Positions 44,173 through 53,989 of a stretch of 54,061 nucleotides of DNA are shown piece by piece (the stretch's first letter is position 1; the number at the start of each line of letters is the position of its first letter). The notes under the pieces are model-generated. The model was given only the letters and a program-made list of their open reading frames with translations. It ran no database searches and was not told the origin of the DNA. The position numbers were made by a program, and so were the translations under genes. This DNA comes from Neptunicella marina (GTDB lineage: Bacteria; Pseudomonadota; Gammaproteobacteria; Enterobacterales; Alteromonadaceae): positions 1 through 54,061 of the forward strand of contig NZ_JACNEP010000022.1 of NCBI RefSeq assembly GCF_014270035.1, given 5' to 3'.

Positions 44173-44610
44173 CTAACGACTAAAATGGCTCTGAACGGTT
44201 TGCGCTAGCCAGCTTTTAAGCTGGGATTCCGATAACGCACCACTAACACGTTCAATCTCTTTACCGCCAGCGAACAAAATCAGGGTTGGAATGCTACGAA
44301 TACCGGCATCGGCGCTCACTTGTTGCGCATTTTCAGTATCAACCTTGGCAAATAAAATCGACTCGGTTTGCGCGGCGACGCTGGCAAAAACCGGCCCCAT
44401 CATTTTGCATGGGCCACACCATTCTGCCCAGTAATCAACTAATACAGGTAAGTCATTTTTCTCAATGTAGCGATAAAAGGTTGCATCATTCAGTTCAACG
44501 GGATGATGAGTGTGTAATGCTGACTGGCATTTGCCGCATTTCGCATCGAGATGCGATTTGTCATCAGGAATATTGTTAATGGCGCCACAGGCCGCACAGA
44601 CTATATGCAT
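44173..44610 (-). CDS. trxC: Thioredoxin 2
   Basis: This is a cytoplasmic thiol-disulfide reductase of 145 residues. The N-terminal zinc finger has two CXXC pairs (CAAC at 5-8 and CGKC at 25-28), which separates TrxC from TrxA. The thioredoxin fold carries the WCGPCK active site (about 65-70) and the cis-Pro loop SIPTLILF. Zinc-bearing thioredoxins respond to oxidative stress, often under OxyR, but I see no operator I can name upstream. Confidence 0.95.
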   Translation of the reverse strand: MHIVCAACGAINNIPDDKSHLDAKCGKCQSALHTHHPVELNDATFYRYIEKNDLPVLVDYWAEWCGPCKMMGPVFASVAAQTESILFAKVDTENAQQVSADAGIRSIPTLILFAGGKEIERVSGALSESQLKSWLAQTVQSHFSR

Positions 44611-44665
44611 AAAAAATCTCCAAAAATTGTATGTAGCCCATGACCCGTCAACATCAGCGTTTATT

Positions 44666-44679
44666 TCAACACGCTCTGA
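44666..44679. repeat. Possible solo end of the structured repeat element
   Basis: TCAACACGCTCTGA matches the outermost 12-14 bases of the repeat element's terminal inverted repeat, including the TG seen at the right end of copy 2. No body of the element follows. It could be a relic or chance. Confidence 0.3.
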
Positions 44680-44680
44680 T

Positions 44681-45130
44681 TTAAGCCATGTATATTTGGT
44701 TATTACTTATTTCCATTAAGGTATGTGGACTGGTTGGCTCACTAAAGCCAAACTGACGATATAACTCATGCGCGTCAGATGTAGCGAGTGTCCATTTGCG
44801 CAATCCTTGCAGTTGCGGATGCTGTTTTACCGCATGCACCAACCATTTGGAAAGGCCTTTACCACGATGCTCATCCAGCACAAATACGTCGGCTAAATGC
44901 GCGAATATGGCGAAGTCGCTTACTATCCGGCAATAGGCCACCTGTTTATCATGCTGGAAAATAGCAAAAGTCAGTGCGTTTTGTGCAGCCCGTTGCACCA
45001 CCTCAAATGGAATATTTTTACACCAATAGGCATCTTTTAAAAAGCCATGGATAACGTCGAACTGTAATTCGTCTTTCTCCATGCTCAGGCGGTAACCTGC
45101 ATTTTCAAGTTGCCCGATCATAGACTGCAT
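44681..45130 (-). CDS. GNAT-family N-acetyltransferase
   Basis: This is a small acetyltransferase of 149 residues. The acetyl-CoA site reads VFVLDEHRGKGLSKWLVHAV (about 92-111, R/Q-x-x-G-x-G/A pattern) and is followed by LATSDAHELYRQFGF, the typical C-terminal GNAT strand-helix. Substrate is unknown. It starts one base after the stop of the M48 peptidase gene, so they are cotranscribed. A start at the next Met (MIGQ) is also possible. Confidence 0.88.
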   Translation of the reverse strand: MQSMIGQLENAGYRLSMEKDELQFDVIHGFLKDAYWCKNIPFEVVQRAAQNALTFAIFQHDKQVAYCRIVSDFAIFAHLADVFVLDEHRGKGLSKWLVHAVKQHPQLQGLRKWTLATSDAHELYRQFGFSEPTSPHTLMEISNNQIYMA

Positions 45131-45131
45131 G

Positions 45132-45923
45132 TTAACTCTTTTGGCAATTAGGGTGATTAGTGCTCTGCGCTCTTAATTGCTGCGCCTGGGCCATTTGACT
45201 TTGCAAATCCTGAATACGGGTTTGTGGCGAAGGGTGAGTGGAGAGTAATTCCGGTTGGCGGCCCCCGCCAGCTTTTTCCATGTTATGCCACAGATTAACC
45301 GCCTGACTGGGATCAAAGCCGGATTTCGCCATCAGTTGCAAACCAATTTCATCGGCTTCACTTTCCTGAATACGACTAAAAGGTAACTGAATTAATACCT
45401 GGGAGCCTGCACCAATGGCCTGCATAATGGTACCTGCGTGTTCTACATTACCTGCTTTTAGTGCAATGTCCGCACCCTGTAAGCCTAAACCAACCAGACT
45501 GCTGGTCGACAAACGTTCATTACCGTGATCGGCTATTACATGGCCAATTTCATGACCGATGACTGCGGCCAGTTGATCCTGATTCTCAGTGACTTCAAGC
45601 AAGCCGGTATAAACACCAATTTTTCCGCCTGGCAAGGCAAAGGCGTTTACCTGTTTGTCATCAAAAACCACCACTTCCCATTTTCCCTGAAATACGTTTT
45701 CCGGCAAATGTGAGGTAATTTGCGTGGCAACACATTGCACAAATTCGTTAGCCACTTGTTGCCTGGATACACTGGTTTCTTTTTTGATATTGTCAAAACT
45801 CTGCACACCCATTTGTTGCATTTGAGTTGAAGAATAGAGTTTGAGTTGTTTACGTCCCGTAGGAGAGGTACTACAGCTGGTCAGTGTTAGTAATACTGCG
45901 CTCCATAACAATGTTTTTAACAT
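45132..45923 (-). CDS. M48-family metalloprotease lipoprotein (LoiP-like)
   Basis: This is a zinc metallopeptidase of 263 residues anchored to a membrane. The signal peptide ends with the lipobox LTSC (Cys17). The HEIGH zinc motif lies in AAVIGHEIGHVIADHGNE (about 120-137), and the third ligand is in QESEADEIG. The size and the position near tkt and metK resemble E. coli loiP (yggG), an outer-membrane stress protease, but the symbol is left blank because M48 lipoproteins have several paralogues. It is followed directly by a GNAT gene. Confidence 0.9.
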   Translation of the reverse strand: MLKTLLWSAVLLTLTSCSTSPTGRKQLKLYSSTQMQQMGVQSFDNIKKETSVSRQQVANEFVQCVATQITSHLPENVFQGKWEVVVFDDKQVNAFALPGGKIGVYTGLLEVTENQDQLAAVIGHEIGHVIADHGNERLSTSSLVGLGLQGADIALKAGNVEHAGTIMQAIGAGSQVLIQLPFSRIQESEADEIGLQLMAKSGFDPSQAVNLWHNMEKAGGGRQPELLSTHPSPQTRIQDLQSQMAQAQQLRAQSTNHPNCQKS

Positions 45924-45987
45924 ATAAAACTCCGTTTCAATCAGGGAAAATTATTAGTACGTCAATTTGCCACAATCAGTAGCGACA

Positions 45988-46022
45988 AAAAAGCCCCGAG
46001 AGTGTTAACCGTCGGGGCTTTG
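45988..46022 (-). terminator. Intrinsic terminator of metK
   Basis: AAAGCCCCGA/TCGGGGCTTT forms a 10-bp stem with a 12-nt loop. On the minus strand it ends in six or more T, 14 bp beyond the metK stop. Confidence 0.92.
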
Positions 46023-46036
46023 CATTATTTTATGAT

Positions 46037-47188
46037 TTACAAACCGGCATCCGCGCGTAAATCGTCGGCTTTATTGGTGGCTTCCCAAGGGAATTCATCA
46101 CGGCCAAAGTGACCATAGGCCGCAGTTGCCTGATAAATCGGACGCTCCAGATCAAGCATTTTAAGTAAGCCGTACGGACGTAAATCAAAGTGACGACGTA
46201 CCAGCTCAACCAGGGTTAAGTTGTCGACTTTGCCGGTGCCAAAAGTATCTACACTGATTGAGGTTGGTTCTGCCACACCAATGGCGTAAGACACCTGAAT
46301 TTCACAGCGCTCTGCTAAACCAGCTGCCACGATGTTTTTGGCAACATAACGCCCGGCATAGGCAGCTGAACGGTCAACTTTGGATGGATCTTTACCTGAG
46401 AATGCACCACCACCGTGACGTGCCATACCACCGTAGGTATCAACGATAATTTTACGGCCGGTTAAACCACAGTCACCCATTGGTCCGCCGATAACAAAAC
46501 GGCCGGTTGGGTTAATAAAATACTGGGTGTTGGCGTTAAGCCATTCAGAAGGCAGTACCGGTTTAATGACTTCTTCCATCACTGCTTCACGCAAGTCTTC
46601 CGTGCTGATGCTGTCGCAATGCTGAGTAGATAAAACTACCGCTTCAATGCCCACTGGTTTGCCATTCTCATAGGCAAAAGTCACCTGACTTTTGGCATCG
46701 GGGCGTAACCATGGCAGGGTACCGTTTTTACGCACTTCGGCCTGGCGTTTCACCAAACGGTGCGAATAAGTAATCGGTGCCGGCATTAATACATCGGTTT
46801 CGTTAGAGGCATAACCGAACATCAGGCCCTGATCGCCTGCGCCCTGATCTTCAGGACGGCTGCGGTCAACACCCTGATTAATATCGGGGGACTGTTTACC
46901 AATAGCGTTTAATACCGCACAGGAATCGGCATCAAAACCCATATCCGAATGGGTGTAACCAATTTCACGCACGGTTTTACGGGTTAGTTCTTCAATATCG
47001 ACCCAGGCAGTGGTATTGATTTCACCGCCCACCAGTACCATACCGGTTTTAACAAACGATTCGCACGCTACGCGCGCTTTAGGGTCTTGTTCTAAAATGG
47101 CGTCTAATACGGCATCAGAGATTTGGTCGGCAATTTTATCCGGATGTCCTTCAGACACAGATTCAGAGGTAAAAAGCTGTTTAGCCAT
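46037..47188 (-). CDS. metK: S-adenosylmethionine synthetase
   Basis: This is methionine adenosyltransferase, 383 residues as in E. coli. It makes SAM from methionine and ATP. Motifs are [13 protein letters not shown] (6-18) for [15 protein letters not shown] (about 117-128), the P-loop-like [19 protein letters not shown] and the C-terminal [12 protein letters not shown]. The ORF is open 15 codons further, but the ATG at 47188 begins the conserved [14 protein letters not shown] sequence. A MetJ-type operator lies about 90-110 bp upstream. Confidence 0.97.
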   Translation of the reverse strand: MAKQLFTSESVSEGHPDKIADQISDAVLDAILEQDPKARVACESFVKTGMVLVGGEINTTAWVDIEELTRKTVREIGYTHSDMGFDADSCAVLNAIGKQSPDINQGVDRSRPEDQGAGDQGLMFGYASNETDVLMPAPITYSHRLVKRQAEVRKNGTLPWLRPDAKSQVTFAYENGKPVGIEAVVLSTQHCDSISTEDLREAVMEEVIKPVLPSEWLNANTQYFINPTGRFVIGGPMGDCGLTGRKIIVDTYGGMARHGGGAFSGKDPSKVDRSAAYAGRYVAKNIVAAGLAERCEIQVSYAIGVAEPTSISVDTFGTGKVDNLTLVELVRRHFDLRPYGLLKMLDLERPIYQATAAYGHFGRDEFPWEATNKADDLRADAGL

Positions 47189-47275
47189 GATAATAGGGTA
47201 TCCTTTACTACAATTTTCCGGTGAGACCGGCACAATGGGCGTAATTCTAGCCTGAAAAATTTAGTTTGTCAGTAT

Positions 47276-47299
47276 TTACATCTAGACGTCTAAATGGCT
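47276..47299. promoter_or_regulatory. MetJ operator (met boxes) upstream of metK
   Basis: A perfect met box AGACGTCT (47284-47291) is flanked by 8-mers that each match 5 of 8 positions (TTACATCT and AAATGGCT), giving the tandem array MetJ requires. MetJ with SAM as corepressor is the known regulator of metK in gammaproteobacteria. The rest of the 329-bp metK-tkt gap holds the two divergent promoters and no gene. Confidence 0.75.
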
Positions 47300-47517
47300 G
47301 TTTGTTAAGTTATCGTTCCACAAACAAAAAACTTAAGTGATTGATGAAATATCAGCCGGTTTAGATTGTTACATTTTGTCTGTGTTAAATATTTTTTTAT
47401 ATATTCTTATGTTATTTCACTTGTGTTTGCAGTTAGCTGGCAGCTAAGCCAGAATGGCAACCCATTTGAGATTAGATACCACAGTTGAGGTGGTAAACCA
47501 TTTATATAGGAGATGCT

Positions 47518-49509
47518 ATGGCCTCACGTCGAGAACTAGCTAATGCGATCCGTGCCCTGAGTATGGATGCGGTACAACAGGCCAATTCTGGTCACCCCGG
47601 CGCCCCAATGGGCATGGCCGATATCGCACAGGTGTTGTGGAGCGATTTTTTACAACATAACCCGGCTAATCCGAAATGGGCCAACCGTGATCGCTTTGTA
47701 TTATCAAACGGCCACGGCTCCATGCTGATTTATTCACTGCTGCATTTAAGTGGCTATGCATTACCAATTGAAGAGTTGAAAAACTTCCGTCAGCTGCATT
47801 CTAAAACCCCGGGTCACCCGGAGTACGGTTATACCGAAGGCGTAGAAACCACCACTGGCCCGTTAGGTCAGGGCATCAGTAATGCGGTCGGTATGGCGAT
47901 TGCTGAGAAAACCTTAGCTGCGCAATTTAACCGTGAAGGTCATGATATTGTTGATCACTTCACTTACTGTTTCTTAGGTGACGGTTGTCTGATGGAAGGT
48001 ATCTCACACGAGGTATGTTCACTGGCCGGCACGTTAGGCTTAGGCAAACTGGTTGCATTCTGGGATGACAACGGTATTTCTATCGATGGTCATGTGGAAG
48101 GCTGGTTTACCGATAACACCCCAGCACGATTTGAAGCCTACGGCTGGCACGTTATCGCAGATGTAGATGGGCATAACCCAGATGCAATCAAAGCGGCGAT
48201 TGAAGCGGCTAAAGCTGAAACCTCAAAACCCACTTTAATTTGCTGCAAAACTATTATCGGTTTTGGTTCTCCGAATAAATCGGGTAGCCATGATTGTCAC
48301 GGTGCACCATTAGGTAATGACGAAATTGCCGCAGCACGTGAATTCCTTAACTGGCCACATGCACCGTTTGAAGTGCCTGCCGATGTATACGCAGGTTGGG
48401 ATGCAAAATCGGCTGGCGCTGAGCGTGAAGCCAGCTGGAATGCAAAATTCGAAGCATACAAATCATCGCATCCAGAGCTGGCCGCTGAATACGAGCGCCG
48501 TTTAGCCGGTGAATTGCCAGCCGATTTTGAGCAAAAAGCGGCGGCCTTTATTCAGGAATCCCAGGATAAAGCAGAAAACGTAGCCAGTCGTAAAGCATCA
48601 CAAAACTCTATCGGTGCTTTTGCTTCTTTCATGCCGGAAATTTTAGGTGGATCTGCCGATTTAGCCGGCTCTAACCTGACCTTATGGTCTGGCTCTAAAG
48701 GCTTAACGGCAGATGATGCCAGCGGTAACTACATCTATTATGGTGTACGTGAATTTGGTATGGCCGGTATTATGAACGGTCTGGGTTTGCACGGTGGTTT
48801 CCGCCCGTATGGCGCAACCTTCCTGATGTTTATGGAATATGCGCGTAATGCGGTACGTATGTCGGCACTAATGGGCATTCCAAACATTTATGTTTTCACG
48901 CACGATTCAATTGGTCAGGGCGAAGATGGCCCAACTCACCAACCGGTTGAGCAAGTGGCTAACCTGCGTTTAACCCCGAATATGGATACCTGGCGTCCGT
49001 GTGATGCGGCAGAAACCGCAGTAGCATGGAAATCGGCGTTGCAACGCACTTCTGGCCCAACATCATTGGTATTTAGCCGTCAGGGTTTACCTGCGCAAAG
49101 CCGTGATGCAGCAACGCTGGCAAATATCGCCAAAGGTGGTTACGTATTAGTGGATTGTGCTGGCACACCCGATGTGATCTTAATCGCTACCGGTTCTGAA
49201 GTAGGCATTACAGTTGATGCCGCTAAACTACTGAGCGAACAAGGCAAAGCGGTTCGTGTGGTATCTATGCCAAGCACTAGCGTATTTGACCAGCAGGATG
49301 CGGATTATAAAGAATCTGTTCTGCCAAAAGCGGTGACTAAACGCGTGGCGGTAGAAGCGGCGCATCAGGACTTCTGGTACAAATATGTCGGTTTTGATGG
49401 TGCTGTGGTTGGTATGACAACCTACGGTGAATCGGCACCGGGTGGCGCGTTGATGAAACACTTTGGTTTTACTGCCGAAGCGGTAGCACAAGCGGCCAGC
49501 AAACTGTAA
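47518..49509 (+). CDS. tkt: Transketolase
   Basis: This is a thiamine-diphosphate enzyme of 663 residues, moving two-carbon units between sugar phosphates in the pentose phosphate pathway. Visible features are [18 protein letters not shown] (about 23-40), [20 protein letters not shown], the ThDP motif [29 protein letters not shown], and in the second domain [19 protein letters not shown]. The start has a clear AGGAG ribosome-binding site. It is followed by its own terminator, so epd is a separate unit. Confidence 0.97.
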   Translation: MASRRELANAIRALSMDAVQQANSGHPGAPMGMADIAQVLWSDFLQHNPANPKWANRDRFVLSNGHGSMLIYSLLHLSGYALPIEELKNFRQLHSKTPGHPEYGYTEGVETTTGPLGQGISNAVGMAIAEKTLAAQFNREGHDIVDHFTYCFLGDGCLMEGISHEVCSLAGTLGLGKLVAFWDDNGISIDGHVEGWFTDNTPARFEAYGWHVIADVDGHNPDAIKAAIEAAKAETSKPTLICCKTIIGFGSPNKSGSHDCHGAPLGNDEIAAAREFLNWPHAPFEVPADVYAGWDAKSAGAEREASWNAKFEAYKSSHPELAAEYERRLAGELPADFEQKAAAFIQESQDKAENVASRKASQNSIGAFASFMPEILGGSADLAGSNLTLWSGSKGLTADDASGNYIYYGVREFGMAGIMNGLGLHGGFRPYGATFLMFMEYARNAVRMSALMGIPNIYVFTHDSIGQGEDGPTHQPVEQVANLRLTPNMDTWRPCDAAETAVAWKSALQRTSGPTSLVFSRQGLPAQSRDAATLANIAKGGYVLVDCAGTPDVILIATGSEVGITVDAAKLLSEQGKAVRVVSMPSTSVFDQQDADYKESVLPKAVTKRVAVEAAHQDFWYKYVGFDGAVVGMTTYGESAPGGALMKHFGFTAEAVAQAASKL

Positions 49510-49547
49510 CTGACGGCTGTTCAGTCGTAAGTTGAACGGGTACACTA

Positions 49548-49570
49548 GGGCGCTTTTCAGCGCCCTTTTT
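49548..49570 (+). terminator. Intrinsic terminator of tkt
   Basis: GGGCGCT/AGCGCCC is a 7-bp stem with a 4-nt loop followed by TTTTTATTTTT, 38 bp after the tkt stop. Confidence 0.92.
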
Positions 49571-49624
49571 ATTTTTAAATTTCGGGTTTTAGCCATTTTT
49601 CATTTTCTGGGGTAAATAAGCATT

Positions 49625-50644
49625 ATGTTGCGAGTGGCAATTAATGGTTTTGGTCGTATTGGTCGCAACGTATTGCGCGCTTTGTATGAAACCGGCCGTG
49701 ATCAGCACATTCAGGTGGTAGCCATCAACGAACTTGCCGAGCCCAAAGGCATTGCACATTTGCTTAAATACGATACCTCACACGGGCGTTTTGGCTTTGA
49801 TGTGGCGCTGGATGGCAAAACGCTGTTAGTGGCAGGCAATCCCATTAGTTTGTTATGCCATGAGCAGATTAGCGATATTAACTGGCAGCAACATGATGTG
49901 GATATCGTGCTTGAATGTACAGGTGTGTATGGCGACCGCGAAGCCGGATTAGCCCATATAAAACAAGGTGCGAAAAAAGTGTTGTTTGCACAGCCGGGCA
50001 GCCACGATTTAGATGCCACCGTAATTTTTGGCATTAATGACGATGTACTTAGCGCCAGCGATGCGATTGTCTCCAACGGCTCCTGTACCACTAACTGTAT
50101 TGTGCCTGTAATTGAAACACTGGATAACGCTTTTGGCGTGACCAGCGGCACCATTACTACAATCCATGCCTCCATGCACGACCAGCAGGTGATTGATGCT
50201 TATCACCCGGATTTACGCCGTACCCGCGCAGCCAGCCAGTCGATTATTCCGGTGGATACTAAACTGGCACTGGGTATTGAACGGATTCTGCCGAAATTTG
50301 CCGGTAAGTTTGAAGCCATTGCGGTGCGGGTGCCGACCATCAATGTTACCGCAATGGATTTAAGTGTCACGCTGGATAGCAAAGTGTGCATTAGCGATGT
50401 AAATCAGGTGCTGAAACAAGCGGGGCAGGGGCGTTTGCAAGGTTTGCTCGGATATACTGAAGAGCCGCTGGTATCCTGTGATTTTAATCACGACCCGCAT
50501 TCGTGCATTGTGGATGGCAGCCAGACACGCGTCAGTCATAAACAGCTGGTAAAAACACTGGTATGGTGTGACAACGAATGGGGCTTTGCTAATCGCATGC
50601 TGGATACCGCCAATGTGATGCACCAGTTAGGTTACGCACGATAA
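49625..50644 (+). CDS. epd: D-erythrose-4-phosphate dehydrogenase
   Basis: This is a GAPDH-fold dehydrogenase of 339 residues. It shows [20 protein letters not shown] at the N terminus and the catalytic Cys in [15 protein letters not shown] (about 153-167). [15 protein letters not shown] replaces the 'TVHATT..Q' loop of glycolytic GAPDH, and NVTAMDLSV and [12 protein letters not shown] follow. The changed loop and position between tkt and pgk fit Epd, which oxidises erythrose-4-phosphate for pyridoxal-phosphate synthesis. A glycolytic GAPDH role cannot be fully excluded. Confidence 0.9.
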   Translation: MLRVAINGFGRIGRNVLRALYETGRDQHIQVVAINELAEPKGIAHLLKYDTSHGRFGFDVALDGKTLLVAGNPISLLCHEQISDINWQQHDVDIVLECTGVYGDREAGLAHIKQGAKKVLFAQPGSHDLDATVIFGINDDVLSASDAIVSNGSCTTNCIVPVIETLDNAFGVTSGTITTIHASMHDQQVIDAYHPDLRRTRAASQSIIPVDTKLALGIERILPKFAGKFEAIAVRVPTINVTAMDLSVTLDSKVCISDVNQVLKQAGQGRLQGLLGYTEEPLVSCDFNHDPHSCIVDGSQTRVSHKQLVKTLVWCDNEWGFANRMLDTANVMHQLGYAR

Positions 50645-50735
50645 ATGGAATAAATAGCGGCTGTTGCAACGCAGCAATCGGCCGCAATAACGAATCATCA
50701 TTTAAATTTGAAACAACAAAATTGAAGGAACTCTC

Positions 50736-51899
50736 ATGTCAGTAATTAAAATGTCTGATCTTGATTTAGCCGGTAAACGTGTATTGATCCGTCAGGATTT
50801 AAACGTGCCGGTGCAGGATGGCAAAGTCACGTCCGATGCGCGTATTCGCGCGTCTTTACCTACCATCAAAGCAGCAATTGATGCCGGCGCTAAAGTGATG
50901 GTGATGTCGCACTTAGGTCGACCCGCTGAAGGCCAGTTTGAAGCAGAATTTTCACTGCAACCGGTAGTGGATTACATCGCCGCGCAGGTGGACTTCCCGG
51001 TGCGTTTGGCCAGTGACTATTTAAACGGTCTGGATGCAAATGCCGGTGAACTGGTGGTACTGGAAAACGTGCGTTTTAATCCGGGCGAAAAATCTGACGA
51101 TGAAGCTTTATCCAAACAATATGCCGCACTATGTGATGTGTATGTAATGGATGCCTTTGGCACCGCGCACCGCGCTCAAGCTTCTACTCATGGCGCAGGT
51201 TTATATGCACCGGTTGCTTGTGCTGGCCCTTTGTTGGCGGCAGAGCTGGAGGCGTTAGGTAAAGCACTGGATAACCCGGCACGCCCTATGGTGGCAGTAG
51301 TAGGTGGCTCTAAAGTCTCGACCAAGTTAACCGTGCTGGATGCCTTATCTAAAATCGTTGACCAGTTAGTGGTGGGCGGTGGTATCTCCAATACTTTTGT
51401 TGCAGCTCGTGGCCACAATGTTGGTAAGTCGTTACACGAAAAAGACTTAATCCCGGAAGCCAAACGCTTAATGGATACGCTGGATATTCCTGAAACCATC
51501 GATGTGCGCGTAGGTACCGAGTTCTCTGATACTGCTGTGGCAACCATCAAATCGGTTGATCAGGTAGCAGATAACGAAGAAATCATGGACTACGGCCCAC
51601 AAACCGCAGAAGCCGCCGCCGAGATTTTAAAAGGCGCCAAAACCATTTTATGGAACGGCCCTTGTGGGGTATTTGAGTTTGATAACTTCTCCAAAGGTAC
51701 TGAAGTGGTCGCACGCGCGATTGCCGAGAGTGATGCATTCTCAATTGCTGGCGGTGGCGATACGTTAGCTGCGATTGATAAATACGGTTTGGAAGATAAA
51801 ATTTCGTACATTTCCACCGGTGGTGGCGCGTTCCTTGAGTTTGTTGAAGGTAAGGTATTACCTGCAGTAGCAATGCTTGAGAAGCGTGCCAAAGGTTAA
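50736..51899 (+). CDS. pgk: Phosphoglycerate kinase
   Basis: This is the glycolytic kinase of 387 residues, the E. coli length. Features are [20 protein letters not shown] (15-34), [55 protein letters not shown], and the C-terminal [16 protein letters not shown] and [17 protein letters not shown] for nucleotide binding. A good AAGGAA ribosome-binding site precedes the ATG. In many relatives fba follows pgk; here a terminator, repeat-like hairpins and an unrelated gene follow. Confidence 0.97.
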   Translation: MSVIKMSDLDLAGKRVLIRQDLNVPVQDGKVTSDARIRASLPTIKAAIDAGAKVMVMSHLGRPAEGQFEAEFSLQPVVDYIAAQVDFPVRLASDYLNGLDANAGELVVLENVRFNPGEKSDDEALSKQYAALCDVYVMDAFGTAHRAQASTHGAGLYAPVACAGPLLAAELEALGKALDNPARPMVAVVGGSKVSTKLTVLDALSKIVDQLVVGGGISNTFVAARGHNVGKSLHEKDLIPEAKRLMDTLDIPETIDVRVGTEFSDTAVATIKSVDQVADNEEIMDYGPQTAEAAAEILKGAKTILWNGPCGVFEFDNFSKGTEVVARAIAESDAFSIAGGGDTLAAIDKYGLEDKISYISTGGGAFLEFVEGKVLPAVAMLEKRAKG

Positions 51900-51923
51900 G
51901 TAGCCTGTAGCCGTTGATTGTTT

Positions 51924-51953
51924 AAAAACGCCGCTGATTAAGCGGCGTTTTTT
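51924..51953 (+). terminator. Intrinsic terminator of pgk
   Basis: AAAAACGCCGCT/AGCGGCGTTTTT forms a 12-bp stem with a 5-nt loop, 24 bp after the pgk stop. A second hairpin (AGAGCGC/GCGCTCT, 51962-51978, then TTTTT) follows as a backup terminator. Confidence 0.93.
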
Positions 51954-51982
51954 GTTTTTGAAGAGCGCTTTGCGCTCTTTTT

Positions 51983-52006
51983 AGTAGGAGCGACTTTAGT
52001 CGTGAA
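51983..52006 (+). repeat. REP-like palindromic sequence
   Basis: GTAGGAGCGACTTTAGTCGTGA has the GTAG-type head and short imperfect hairpin (CGACT/AGTCG) of REP elements handled by RAYT transposases in gammaproteobacteria. Only one copy was noticed in the window, so the call rests on resemblance. Confidence 0.45.
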
Positions 52007-52086
52007 CTTTGGGCGCGGTTAATTTTAAGCTTTGTATTAATTGCTGCGCAAATTGGCTTGGTTATAGGTTAATAGTTTGGGCGTCG

Positions 52087-52609
52087 CGCTGGCGACAGCG
52101 GTACTTTAATAAAGTTGAAATTCATCGCTATCCCTAGCTTTATTCTCCCTGCATTCATGCAGGGCGAGCCCCTTTCTTAGGGATAAGAAAGAGGTGATAA
52201 ATTTGTCGGGAACAAATTTAAACGCACTTCAGTGCGGCCTGAAAGGCGAAGGACAGGAAGTCCGAAGTAAAAATCCCTGATTGAAGTGGGGACTGAATTG
52301 GCGAAATCATCCATGATTTTTTCACGCCCTTCCCGGGGCGCGACCCTGTTTTGACGCACCAAAACAGGGGAAAAGTGCATAACTCCGCCAACTTGCTAAT
52401 CTTGTTCCGGTTTCACTTGTTTAATCGAACCGGCGCGAGGCAGCAATCCGTGCAAAACACGCGCCTCGGGAAAACGTCCTGTTTTCCCGTTCGAACAAGC
52501 TCACCTCCACAAGGCAAGTTGGAGTCGCGATTAGCCAAGCTCCGCTTGCCCGCTGTCGCTAAGAAATGTGAAGGTTTGGTTTTAAACCTAGTCAGGCTAA
52601 AGCCTGACT
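52087..52609. repeat. Dense array of short hairpins, non-coding
   Basis: At least ten short, mostly perfect inverted repeats follow each other in about 500 bp. Examples are CCCTGCAT/ATGCAGGG (52147-52164), TTTCTTA/TAAGAAA (52173-52190), AAATTTGT/ACAAATTT (52199-52219), GCACT/AGTGC (52224-52235), AAATCAT/ATGATTT (52304-52319), CCCTGTTTTG/CAAAACAGGG (52344-52369), GGGAAAAC/GTTTTCCC (52468-52488) and AGTCAGGCT/AGCCTGACT (52590-52609). Two small ORFs (52177-52380 minus, 52351-52623 plus) run through the hairpins and do not look like proteins. The rest of the 51900-52762 gap shows no gene. Confidence 0.7.
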
Positions 52610-52762
52610 TAACATTGGGCTAACTATTCGCTATTAGTTGTTGAATTTGTTACTAATAAGGAAATAGGTAAGAGGTGCAAATGATTATTCAGACAGCCTA
52701 ATTCGAGAGTTGTCGTAAGCAATAGCTTTCACTTGGAAAAATAAATTTAAAAAGGAACTAAC

Positions 52763-53989
52763 ATGGCTGCGAAATCCAACCTAGTAAACCTTGATGCAAT
52801 GATCAAAAGAGCTGATTTTGCACACAAACAAGAAGAAAACCCGACTTTTGAAACTTTTAACAGTATTCCTGCCCGAGAGTTGGCTTCTGGTAGCCCAATT
52901 GTAGCATTATTGAGAAAGCCGGATTTTCAACGAGAAACAAATCATTGGACGCCTGATCAAGTATTGTCTTTGCTCGAATGTTATATCAACGGGGATCTCA
53001 TTCCTTCTGTAATTCTATGGATGTCTCCTTCGTATTTATTTGTTATTGATGGAGGACATCGACTAAGTGTTATTCGTGCCTGGATGGAGGATGATTACGG
53101 TGATGGCCAAATCTCTCATAAATTATTTGGTCATGAAATATCAACTGAACAGAAAAAAGCAGCCGCGAAAACACGCAAACTCGTTAATGAGAAAATTGGT
53201 TCATGGAGTTATTACCAAAATCTTCTAAATGACAACGACACTAGCGATATGACCCCAGAGCAAAGGAAAAAGCTAAGTACTTTAACTGCACGAGGTTTAC
53301 CCGTTCAGTGGGTAAAAGGAGATACAGATAAAGCAGAGACTTCTTTTTTTAATATTAATATGAAGGGTACCCCGCTAGATCAACTTGAAGAATTGTTATT
53401 AAAGAATAGGAAAAAGCCAGTACCAATTGCTGCAAGAGCGATAATTAGAGCAGGTAAAGGACATCGTTATTGGTCGTCATTTGAAAAAGAAAAAGCTGAA
53501 ATAATTGAAGCTCAGTCACTTAAATTACATCGTTTGTTGTTCGACCCTGAAATTAAAAAACCTATTAAAACATTGGATTTGCCGTTAAGTGGCTCTAAGG
53601 GCATCAGAGCAGCTATCCAAATTTTGATTGAATTCATTCTAATAGCAAATGCGAATCAGCAATTTGGAATTATGAAATTAGAAAAATTTGCTGATGATAT
53701 TTCTGGTGAAGGTACTTTAGAGGTTCTGAAAAAAACTATAGCTTTAGCATCAAGAATTACGGGTAATGATCGTGGCAGTCTTGGCCTTCATCCTGCAATA
53801 TATTTTTATGGTCCAACTGGTCGTCATTCTAGTGCAATGTTTTTAGGTGCAGTAAAGCTGTTTAATGAAAAGTTGCTGCAAAATAACAAGTTATTTTTCA
53901 CGAAATTTACAAATGTCAGGGCAAAACTGGAAGATATTCTCATAAGTAATAAGGAGCTTGTTGCGACTATTTTGCAAAAACATACCTGA
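52763..53989 (+). CDS. DUF262/ParB-like protein, possible defence gene
   Basis: This is a 408-residue protein without a known function that I can name. The N-terminal half resembles the DUF262 (GmrS-like, ParB-fold) domain: KPDFQRETNHWTPDQVLSLL (about 53-72), GDLIPSVILW, and VIDGGHRLSVIRAW (about 94-107), where DGGHR stands for the usual DGQQR/DGQHR. FFNINMKGTPLDQLEELLL (about 194-212) matches the family's second motif. The C-terminal half (about 215-408) is helical with no HNH motif visible. DUF262 proteins are common in modification-dependent restriction and other phage-defence systems. The gene is visibly more AT-rich than pgk, sits after a hairpin array, and ends 72 bp before the window edge, so partners may lie beyond. 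AAGGA precedes the ATG. Confidence 0.6.
   Translation: MAAKSNLVNLDAMIKRADFAHKQEENPTFETFNSIPARELASGSPIVALLRKPDFQRETNHWTPDQVLSLLECYINGDLIPSVILWMSPSYLFVIDGGHRLSVIRAWMEDDYGDGQISHKLFGHEISTEQKKAAAKTRKLVNEKIGSWSYYQNLLNDNDTSDMTPEQRKKLSTLTARGLPVQWVKGDTDKAETSFFNINMKGTPLDQLEELLLKNRKKPVPIAARAIIRAGKGHRYWSSFEKEKAEIIEAQSLKLHRLLFDPEIKKPIKTLDLPLSGSKGIRAAIQILIEFILIANANQQFGIMKLEKFADDISGEGTLEVLKKTIALASRITGNDRGSLGLHPAIYFYGPTGRHSSAMFLGAVKLFNEKLLQNNKLFFTKFTNVRAKLEDILISNKELVATILQKHT

Noticed and set aside
52351-52623. 90-codon ORF (and a 67-codon ORF on the other strand, 52177-52380)
   Set aside because: Both run through a series of perfect hairpins, which fixes their sequence; neither has protein-like composition or a good start signal.
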